From contig CM061065.1 in assembly GCA_030762895.1 (NCBI GenBank), forward strand, positions 73,731,676-73,795,675: a DNA stretch of 64,000 bases, given 5' to 3'. The notes below the pieces were generated by a model. That model made no database searches and was not told where the DNA came from. It saw only the letters and a list, made by a program, of their open reading frames with translations. The translations under genes were made by a program, and so were the position numbers. The DNA comes from Sophora flavescens (taxonomy: Eukaryota > Streptophyta > Magnoliopsida > Fabales > Fabaceae). Shown piece by piece: positions 56,761 to 64,000 of this stretch; position 1 is the stretch's first letter, and each line of letters starts with the position of its first letter.

Positions 56761-58200
56761 ATGACAACCAAGAAAGGTGGCCGTGTGAAGCATGGTGCTA
56801 CCAAGACCCCCACACCCGCCTCTGCTATCGAGAAAGGCCAAGCCTCCTCTTGGACTGATGTAGAGGCTAAGAAGAAATTTGAGATTGAGACACTGGGCCG
56901 TAACCTCTTTCCGGAGAAGGGGTTCAAGTTTGGAAAAGAAATAAACTTAGGGATTCTGCCTGAGGTGGCAGAGATCATCGAAGCCTTAAACTGGAGGATT
57001 TTTACTGAGCATCCAGTGGGGTACTGTACCCAGTTGGTAAGAGAGTTTTATGCCAACATTGGGTCAGAATCCCAGAATTTTGTAATCATCAAGGGTCGGA
57101 AGGTTTCCTTCTCGACTGCTACAATCAATATGCACCTAGGGCTGGAAGAGGTGGATGAATACCAAGACATCCTGAAAAAGATGACAACCACCAAGCTGCA
57201 GCAAATCAAAAGGGACCTAGCTGTTGCTGGAGCAGAATGTATCCAGTAGCCAAAGGGTCAAGTAAAGCTTCCAAGGCCCATGCTCCTGCCCATTTCCAAA
57301 GTCTAATATCATTTCTTGAGGCACTCTCTGTCCCCAACTTCACACTTGGAAACAGTGGAGAAAGAACGCTTGGTTCTCCTCCACTGTATCATAAAAAAAA
57401 GGAAATCAACATTAGGGAGATGATCAAAGATCAAATCTCCATCTGTGCCATGAAAAAGAAAGGTAATCTGATTTTTCCTTGTCTGTTAACTGAGTTGTGC
57501 ACTGAGAAAGGAGTGAAGTACAATCCTGGAGAGGGGCTGGAGAAAAACTCTGGCCCTATAGATATGAATTGCATCATGAGGATGTACTCTAATTTTGACA
57601 AAATTGAAGTAAGCGCCAGCAAACCCCCAAGACCAAGTACCTCAGAGCAGTAGGATCGCTTTGGGATGCTGGAGCAGAAGATTGCCCAGCTGACTGACAT
57701 GCTGCAGCAACAAGTGCAGCGAGAAAAACTTTTCTGGTTGTTCTGCTTTGTCAAATAACAGTGGGAAAAGTAAACAATGAAGCTCAACAATTGGAAGCTT
57801 GAGACTCCCATTCCCCAGTTCCACCTGAGAAAACTGTTCCCAACCCTGGATCTAAGAACCCAGAGATCAAAATGTGATTGTGGCCTCTGAGACAAAGAAT
57901 GGATGGGCGTTGCCTTATCCCAGCTGTAAAATGTGATTGTGGCCTTTGAGCCAAATAAAAAGAAGCCTACTCCTCAAAGCTCCCAGCTAGATCAAGGGAG
58001 TACCAAAAGACCCCGCGCTGCTGCACCAGAAAAAGTTCCTTCCTTTGCCCCAACTCCAGCAAAAGCATCCCCTCAAGCCCCCAAACCAGCAAAGAAAGTC
58101 AAAACCACTTCTAGGAAGGGGAGCACTATAATGAAAATTGCTGCTGAGTATGCAGAAGCGGCATAAGAAGAGGAGGATGAAATCCCTCTCTCCAAGTGAC
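56761..58200 (+). pseudogene. Athila F downstream ORF (env-like / putative plant transposon protein)
   Basis: The ATG at 56761 opens a 162-codon stretch with NLFPEKGFKFGKEIN, RIFTEHPVGYCTQLVREFYAN and VIIKGRKVSFSTATINMHLG, the pattern I associate with the putative plant transposon protein domain downstream of Athila pol. A TAG at 57247-57249 interrupts it, the frame shifts near 57390, and KEINIREMIKDQISICAMKKKGN with FPCLLTELCTEKGV follows to 57653. 57933-58166 is Lys/Pro/Ala-rich and 58300-58430 very acidic in one frame. Its role is unproven; an envelope-like function is only suggested by its position. I see no clear signal peptide or membrane segment. Confidence 0.7.
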
Positions 58201-59800
58201 TCAAGCCTGCTGTGCCAAATGCTGCAACAAGATTAAGCAAGAAAATATTTCAGCACTGCAGACTTAGAAGGAAGGGGTTGCTACAGCAGAGGGAGCTGAA
58301 GAAGCTGAGGTAGAATGAGGTAGTGAGGAGGAGGAGGCTGCAACAGGTGAAGAGGAGGAAGAAAAAAAGGACGAAGAAAAGGAGAATGAAGAAGGAGAGG
58401 GTGAAGAACAAAATGAAGTGGATGATGGAGTGCAAGTCACTGGAGAAACACCCAGCAAGGTGCCTTCCGCCAAGAGTGGGGGCACCAGGAAAAGTTCATG
58501 CGTTAGAGCACCTTAGGTTTGAAAGAGAGTTATAGAGGATTGCTGCAGCTTGCTGCAGCATCCCACAACAGGATGCATTCTGAGCCTTCCACCCTATTCC
58601 CAGCAATACGTTTCTTTATTTTTCTGCAAGTAGTGGTCATTAGGACCTTTTTATATCTGTCAGTGTGTAGGGCCACTAGGGCCATAAGTGTTTTTAAACT
58701 ATGTCTGATGTTGGCTTGCATGTGACCCACCCTGTTATTTGCATATGATTAAAGATTAAATGGAAGTGGCCTCTGGCCTTTTGTAGTGTTCCAACAAGGC
58801 TCTTTGATTAAAACACTTGCTTAATAACTCGTGCTTTGACTTAACTGTGCAATTTTAACTTTGCTGCATCACTGTTTTAACTAAGAGGACACATATGTTG
58901 CATCATGAATAGATAAATGTTAGCTTGAGTGTCAAAATTACACTGCACCTATGCTTCACAATCATGCATTGTCTGTAAGGCTTGATTTGGTTCTGTTTAA
59001 TCTGAACACATATGGTTGCACACACTTTATGCTTGAGGCATTTTCTTGTTTTGTTTTTATTTTAGCTAGAGCTTAAACAGTCAACAATCTCATTTTGTAT
59101 GTCTATAGTGTTACCCTTTGAGCCTGTGCCCTTTATTCTTATATCTAGCACATTACAAGCCATTAACTGGAAAAACAAAGATTACCTAAATAGGTAGAGC
59201 TTAAGGATGCTTTTTGTAGTTATGAGGACAAGTACTAACTTAAGTTTGGGGGGTGCTGTGCTGCAGCAACTGTGCAGCAAAGTTGTATAGGAAAAATACA
59301 AGAAAGGGGAAATCAGCAAAGAAAATGAGAAGCTCAAAATATGCAATGTGAAGCTGTATTTCCCTCTGTCTTTAAAAAAAAACAGAAATGTTGAGAAAAA
59401 TGAGAACAAAGAACAATGAAAAACATGAAAGTAAAACAGTAGTCTATCCTTTGTTTTCAACAAAAATAATAAAATATGGGTTTTGGAAAGGAAAGGAAAG
59501 TATGGCTTAAGGATCAAAGGGTTGGATGGTAGGAATACTTAGAATATAGAGCTGACTTGAAAAGCATCCTTTTGCTATACCTTGAACTTATCCACTTACC
59601 TAGAAATTTTCAACCTCACATGTCCTAAGCCCCCTTAAAACCATAAAAGACCTCTTGCTACGTGCTATTCTGTGTTGTTTTGATTGCGATAGAACCTTAT
59701 CAAGCTTAACTCAGAGATGTGTGTTTATGTTGAGAGTGAAACTCTGATGAGAGGGTGAGAAATAGAACCAAATGTCCTTAGTGACTTTGCTGCATCATAT

Positions 59801-59850
59801 GTCAATCTGAATTTGAATCAGATTTGTCAATCTGAATTTGAATCAGATTT
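59801..59850 (+). repeat. 25-bp tandem duplication
   Basis: The unit starting GTCAATCTGAATTTG is present twice, back to back, without a mismatch. Confidence 0.9.
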
Positions 59851-60020
59851 GGGATAGTTATTGAAGAGTGCATGATAGGAGGAGTGTTGGGTTCTGATTG
59901 CAAGTGTAGAAATCTGTTTCTTTAAAGAAAGGAGAATCAAGGTGAGCCATGTATGCCATACAAATGACATATTTGTTTTGATGTCATGTTTTCTTGCATT
60001 ACTTGAGGACAAGCAATACT

Positions 60021-60033
60021 TTAAGTTTGGGGG
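60021..60033 (+). promoter_or_regulatory. polypurine tract of Athila F
   Basis: TTAAGTTTGGGGG directly before the LTR start TGTGATAACTC. An almost identical run lies about 780 bp upstream. Confidence 0.7.
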
Positions 60034-61310
60034 TGTGATAACTCTTTGTAAGAAGAGTTATTTATTACCTTTATACCTTGGATTATTGTTGCCTTCTAAG
60101 TTTAAGTTTGCATTTATGTGAATAAATTTCTATTTGGTAAATGTCCGTGCTGAAACATGCAAATGCCAATTATATGCTCTTCTGTGCTTTATCATTATCT
60201 TATATTTTTATACATGCCTAAGCAAAGAGGTGGTGGAGCATGATTGAAGCAAGGAAAATGGACTTCTTGACTGCGACAGAAAAGCCAAACATCAGTAGCT
60301 CGGGATACCTTTTCTCTCTCCTCACATGTGCCGATGCCCTGATAATGTGGAGCGCACGCGCCTAGGGATCAACCCCCAACGTTTTTGGAAATGGGCTAGG
60401 ACTATATAAAATAATATTATTTGTTGGCCCAAAAGGGAATGAAAGAGAGTGGGGTATATAAGCAATTAAGGTAACCCTAAAAAATGGGACCTTGGACACA
60501 TTTATGACACAATCACTATTGTCTTAACCTAGAGAGCTGTGCCGAGCTTCTTCAACCTCTAGCTGCTGCTAGTTTCTTTTTCCTTCACCAATGTAATGAC
60601 TTCTTTATCATTTTATTATTTTGATTTTTGTAAGCTCAACATGATCTAAACTTCTTGGGCTTTAGGTATGCTATTGTAATGAATGCTTAGTTATTTTATG
60701 CAATGTTATGTTCTGTATTTTCCTTTATCATGCGTGAAATTTGCTTGGTTAAGATTGATCAACTTAATTAAATATCAAGCTTACTTGGTTTGGAAGAACT
60801 AAGTAATGTGGAAAGAGATAAAAGATAGCGATTGAACCATTAATTGGAAAATTAATTGGTGTTGAATAGACTATGAATGTTTATTCAAGTCTCTAAACTA
60901 ACTGGAACATGCCTATTAAGAGGATGGTGTAATTAATCTGAATCTAGGAATAGAAAACAATTAATGAACCTAGTCCTTAAGTGTTGGAAAACACATTTTT
61001 ATATCCCGGAGTTAAATGCTGGAGCATAGGCAGAGCATATTATAGGCTAAGCAGGATTTATGAAAAAGCACACCTAGAGTTATTTTTACCATAGTTGATA
61101 GCTCAACTTTTTTAAACATCATTTTCTAAAGCTTTAACTTTCTCAAGCTTAATTTACATTTATCTTTCACACACAACCAAATTTTGTTATCAACCTAACT
61201 GCTAGAGCATATAGTCTAAATTGGAATTTTACTACAGCATTATAATCCTCGTGGGATGATATCTGACTTACTTTCTATACTACTTGTTGTGATTGTGTAT
61301 ACTTGCATAG
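60034..61310 (+). repeat. Athila F 3' LTR, truncated at its end
   Basis: It starts TGTGATAACTCTTTG after the polypurine tract; the exact first base may be 60034 or 60036. A TATA box (GTATATAAGC) is at about 60455-60464. It runs about 1.28 kb to GTATACTTGCATAG, where Copia sequence begins, so the last bases are probably missing. No gene inside. Confidence 0.72.
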
Positions 61311-61500
61311 GCTTAAAGAAAACTGTTTTTAAGGCAAACAGTGACATATGACAGGAGAAAGGTCTATGTTCTTAGACCTCCAACTTTAGAAAGGAGGACA
61401 TGTAGCCTTTGAAGGCAATCAGAAAGGGAAGGTTATAGGCACTTGTACTATTGGTGGTAAACCCCCTCTTCCCTCTATATCTAATGTTCTTATGGTTGAA
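61311..61500 (+). pseudogene. Copia protease end
   Basis: One frame contains HMTGERSMFLDLQL, the block after the retropepsin site, followed by GGHVAFEGNQKGKVIGTCTIGG. Stops flank the HMTGE motif and a TAG lies within it near 61386, so the gene is dead here. Confidence 0.75.
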
Positions 61501-61515
61501 TGATGAAGACATAAT

Positions 61516-61887
61516 TTGCTTAGCATAAGTCAATTATGTAACAGTGGATTTGATGTCTCCTTTACTAAGGATTTATGCATAGGTAAAGACTTTAATGACA
61601 AAACTCTCTTTTCAGGTAAAAGGCAAAGTGTAACGTGTCTGATGTATAAAGAGGATGAAAGATGGTTATGGCATAAGAAACTAGGACATGCTAGTATGAA
61701 ACTAATTTCTAAACTGAAAAAGGATAACCTTGTGAGAGGATTGCCTGATATTAGTTTTAAGAAAGATGTCTTGTGTGATTCATGTCAGAGAGGTAAACAA
61801 ATAAAATCAAGTTTCAAGTCTAAAAAACCAAGTATCAACCTCTATACCTCTTCAGTTGTTACACATGGATCTGTTTGGGCCAGTTAG
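61516..61887 (+). pseudogene. Copia pre-integrase domain
   Basis: LSISQLCNSGFDVSFTKD, then LWHKKLGHASMKLISKLKKD with the His residues and VLCDSCQRGKQIKSSFKSK with the Cys pair form the zinc-binding unit before integrase. A frameshift at about 61840-61860 separates it from the integrase core. Confidence 0.87.
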
Positions 61888-62890
61888 TGCTGCTAGCATG
61901 GCTAGAAGAAAATATGGATTTGTCATAGTTGATGACTACTCTAGATTTACATGGGCACTCTTCTTAACCCACGAGGATGAGACTTTTAAGGCTTTCTCAG
62001 TATTCATCAAAAGAGTACAAAATGAACAGGATTTCTGTATCTCTACTCTTAGAAGTGACCATGAGGGAGAATTTGAAAATGAGCAGTTTAGACAATTCTG
62101 TGAGGAGAATGAGATCTCTCACAATTTCTCAGCACCTAGAACTTCACGATAAAATGGAGTGATTGAGAGAAAGAACAGATCTATGCAAGGGATGACTAGA
62201 TCTATGCTCAATGAGAATAATCTCCCTAAGTACTTTTGGAAAGAAGCAGTAAACACTGCATGGTATGTACAAAATAGAATACTTATTAGGCCTTTTCTAA
62301 AGAAGACACCTTATGAATTGTGGAAAGGTAAAAGCCCCAACATATCATATTTTCATGCATTTGGTTGTGAATGCTTCATTCTGAATACTAAGGATCAACT
62401 TGGAAAGTTTGATTCCAAAGTAGATTAAGGTATCTTTGTTGGATATTCTGAAATGTCTAAAGCCTTTAGAATTTATGATTCCAGAACTTCTGTTATTGAA
62501 GAATATGTTCATGTTAAGTTCAATGATGGTTTAAAGGTTGATAAGGAATTATCATATCTAGAAGATGATCCTCTAGGTCTTGATATAAACAAGCCAAAAA
62601 GCCAACAACCTAATCTGACAAAGACAAAACCTGTAAATGAGCCAGACAGACAAGTGGAGCAGACAAGTCAACAGACAAGTCAGCAGACAAGTCAAGATCT
62701 TCATAATGATCTCAAAAGGGACTGGAAGTTCAAAACTCATCATCTTAAGGATCTTATTATTAGAAATCCCTCAGAAGGAGTAAGAACCAGATCCACTTTA
62801 AGAAAATCAAGAAATGTGGCCTTTATGTCAGAAATAGAGCCAAAACGCATTGAAAAAGCTCTTGAGGATGAAAACTGGATTCTTGCATAG
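61856..62890 (+). pseudogene. Copia integrase
   Basis: LHMDLFGPVSAAS (first Asp), FVIVDDYSRFTWALFLTHEDE, TLRSDHEGEFEN (second Asp), IERKNRSMQGMTRSMLNENN (Glu), YFWKEAVNTAWYVQNRILIRP and FHAFGCECFILN are all in one frame. Internal stops: TAA near 62150-62154, TAA at 62426-62428 and TAG at 62888-62890. The C-terminal tail has a Gln/Thr/Ser repeat near 62658-62697 (three TSQQ-type units). Confidence 0.9.
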
Positions 62891-63535
62891 CAAGAAGAAT
62901 TCAACCAGTTAACCAAAATTGATGTCCGGACACTTGTCTCCAAGCCCAAAAACAAATCTGTCATTGGAACAAAATGGGTCTTCAGAAACAAATTGGATGA
63001 GGATGGCAAAAATGATAGAAATAAGGCAAGGTTAGTAGCTCGAGGCTATAACCAACAAGAAGGTATTGATTATACTGAAACCTTTGCACCTATAGCTAGA
63101 ATAGAAGCTATGCGCATATTAATGTCATATGCTGCACAACACCAAATCACCCTTTTTCAAATGGATGTAAAAAGTACTTTTCTAAATGGTATAATTGAAG
63201 AAGAAATGTATGTTAAACAACCCCTGGTTTTGAAGATAACTGACAAACCATATCATGTTTTCAAACTTAAAAATGCATTATATGATTTGAAACAAGCACC
63301 TAGAGCATGGTATGATAGACTTAGTTCTTTTCTCATGCATAATGGCTTTTCTAGAGGACAAGTGGATACTACCTTGTTTAAGAAAAGTTATAAAGAGAAT
63401 TTCATTATAGTCCAAATATATGTTGATGATATTATTTTTGGAGCAACTAATGAAAAGCTGTGCAAGGAATTTTCCAAGCTAATGCAAGCAGAATTTGAGA
63501 TGAGCATGATGGGAGATTTAAAGTTCTTCCTTTGA
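62891..63535 (+). pseudogene. Copia reverse transcriptase
   Basis: It has IGTKWVFRNKLDEDGK, KARLVARGYNQQEGIDYTET, FQMDVKSTFLNGIIEEEMYV, LKQAPRAWYDRLSSFL and YVDDIIFGATNEKL with the VDD catalytic block near 63420-63435. The TGA at 63533-63535 and the TAA soon after interrupt the end of the domain. The frame is the same as in integrase. Confidence 0.9.
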
Positions 63536-64000
63536 TTATAAATCAAACAGACAAGTGATGGAATCTACATCCATCAACAAAAATATACCAAGGAGATACT
63601 CAAGAAGTACAAGATGAAAAGAGCTAAACTCATGAAAACTCCCATGCAACCCAATGCAAAACTAAGCAAAGATGATGAAGGTAAAAAAGTAGACCAAACT
63701 GTTTACAGAGGTATGATTGACCCTCTACTGTACTTAACTTCAAGCAGACCTGGCATTCAGTTTAGTGTGTGTATGTGTGCTAGATTCCAATCTGACCCAA
63801 GAGAATCTTATCTTAAAGCTGTTATAAGAATATTTAGATATTTGCTTGGGACTACTAATCTTGGTTTGTTGTATCTAAGATCAAAAGAATACAGATTAGT
63901 GGGATTCTGTGAGGCTGATTTTGCTGGAGACAGAATAGAAAAAAAGCACCAGTGGAGGATGTCACCTCATTGGAGCAAGCTTAGTCTCCTGGTCAAGTAA
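63536..64000 (+). pseudogene. Copia RNase H, N-terminal part
   Basis: After the two stops the frame goes on with IKQTSDGIYIHQQKYTKEIL, MKTPMQPNAKLSKDDEG, YRGMIDPLLYLTSSRPGI and AVIRIFRYLLGTTNLGLLY, then FCEADFAGD. A frameshift near 63940 changes the KSTSGG block. The domain is cut by the window end. Confidence 0.87.

Larger units (their letters stand above)
58201..60033 (+). other. Athila F long 3' untranslated region
   Basis: No gene found. It includes a purine-rich acidic-coding stretch at 58300-58430, a first polypurine-like run AAGTTTGGGGGGTG at about 59239-59252, and an exact 25-bp duplication at 59801-59850. A second run near 60021-60033 borders the LTR. An intergenic stretch of this length after the downstream ORF is normal in Athila. 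Confidence 0.6.
53864..61310 (+). mobile_element. Athila-type Ty3/Gypsy element F, 5'-truncated
   Basis: Protease, a short piece of RT, integrase, then a separate ORF after pol (env-like/plant transposon protein), a long untranslated stretch, a polypurine tract and a 3' LTR occur in the order known for Athila elements. The 5' LTR, gag and start of pol are missing, as are most of RT and all of RNase H. The right end is cut at the Copia border near 61310. By recall it resembles the soybean Diaspora group. Confidence 0.83.
61311..64000 (+). mobile_element. Ty1/Copia element, pol region, continues beyond the window
   Basis: Protease end, pre-integrase domain, integrase, RT and RNase H occur in Copia order on the plus strand and run off the right edge. 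The left end is joined to the Athila LTR without any LTR or gag of its own. It is a different copy and subgroup from C2, judging by residue differences in every block. Confidence 0.88.

Noticed and set aside
56761..57653. The ORF after Athila pol considered as a plant host gene
   Set aside because: Its place between pol and the polypurine tract/LTR and its match to the recalled plant transposon protein pattern fit Athila better.
1..64000. tRNA, rRNA, microRNA hairpins and host exons
   Set aside because: I looked for tRNA-like and exon-like blocks and saw none I could defend; the tRNA-like words found are primer binding sites of retroelements.

Overview
This window looks like repeat-dense heterochromatin of a flowering plant, most likely a eudicot and possibly a legume. 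The legume guess rests on recall of similar Copia, Tekay-like and Athila-like families, not on a search. The base composition is AT-rich. I could not support a single host gene, tRNA, rRNA, CRISPR array or bacterial-type system. Practically every base belongs to a transposable element or its remains, and every coding region seen in full length is broken.

Layout. 1-362 is the 3' end of a plus-strand Copia element with its LTR. 365-3485 is a 5'-truncated LINE. 3485-7520 is a minus-strand Copia gag (C1) split by a hAT transposon (3668-6774). 7521-21797 is a minus-strand chromodomain Gypsy (element A); its 3' LTR is split by a complete minus-strand Copia (C2, 9052-18018, flanked by CAACA on both sides). 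21798-52700 is a second minus-strand chromodomain Gypsy (B4). Nested in B4 are a solo Copia-like LTR (D, 25286-27122), a broken CACTA transposon (27183-31348) and a plus-strand relative (B1, 34344-50987). The 5' LTR of B1 contains a solo LTR of the same family (B2, 35405-41795), which in turn holds a diverged LTR-like insert (B3, 37878-40579). 52701-53863 is a truncated Copia-like LTR (E). 53864-61310 is an Athila-type Gypsy with a downstream env-like/plant-transposon ORF and a 3' LTR (F). 61311-64000 is a plus-strand Copia pol that runs off the window.

The nesting C1 > A > B4 > B1 > B2 > B3 is six levels deep and gives a relative insertion order. Target-site duplications support most joins: AGTGCATA/AGTGTAGA (hAT), CAACA (C2), ACAAA (D), AAACT/CAACT (B1), ATGTG (B2) and ATAAT (B3).

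No new gene system was found. The best candidates for something not yet described are structural. One is a stem-loop with an AGGA loop lying between the pol stop codon and the polypurine tract in elements A, B1 and B4, with an apparent compensatory base-pair change between families. Others are the unusually long B-family LTRs (about 3.3-3.8 kb), which have an early TATA box, family-specific tandem arrays and a short open frame kept across subfamilies, and the palindrome-rich LTRs of A and C2.
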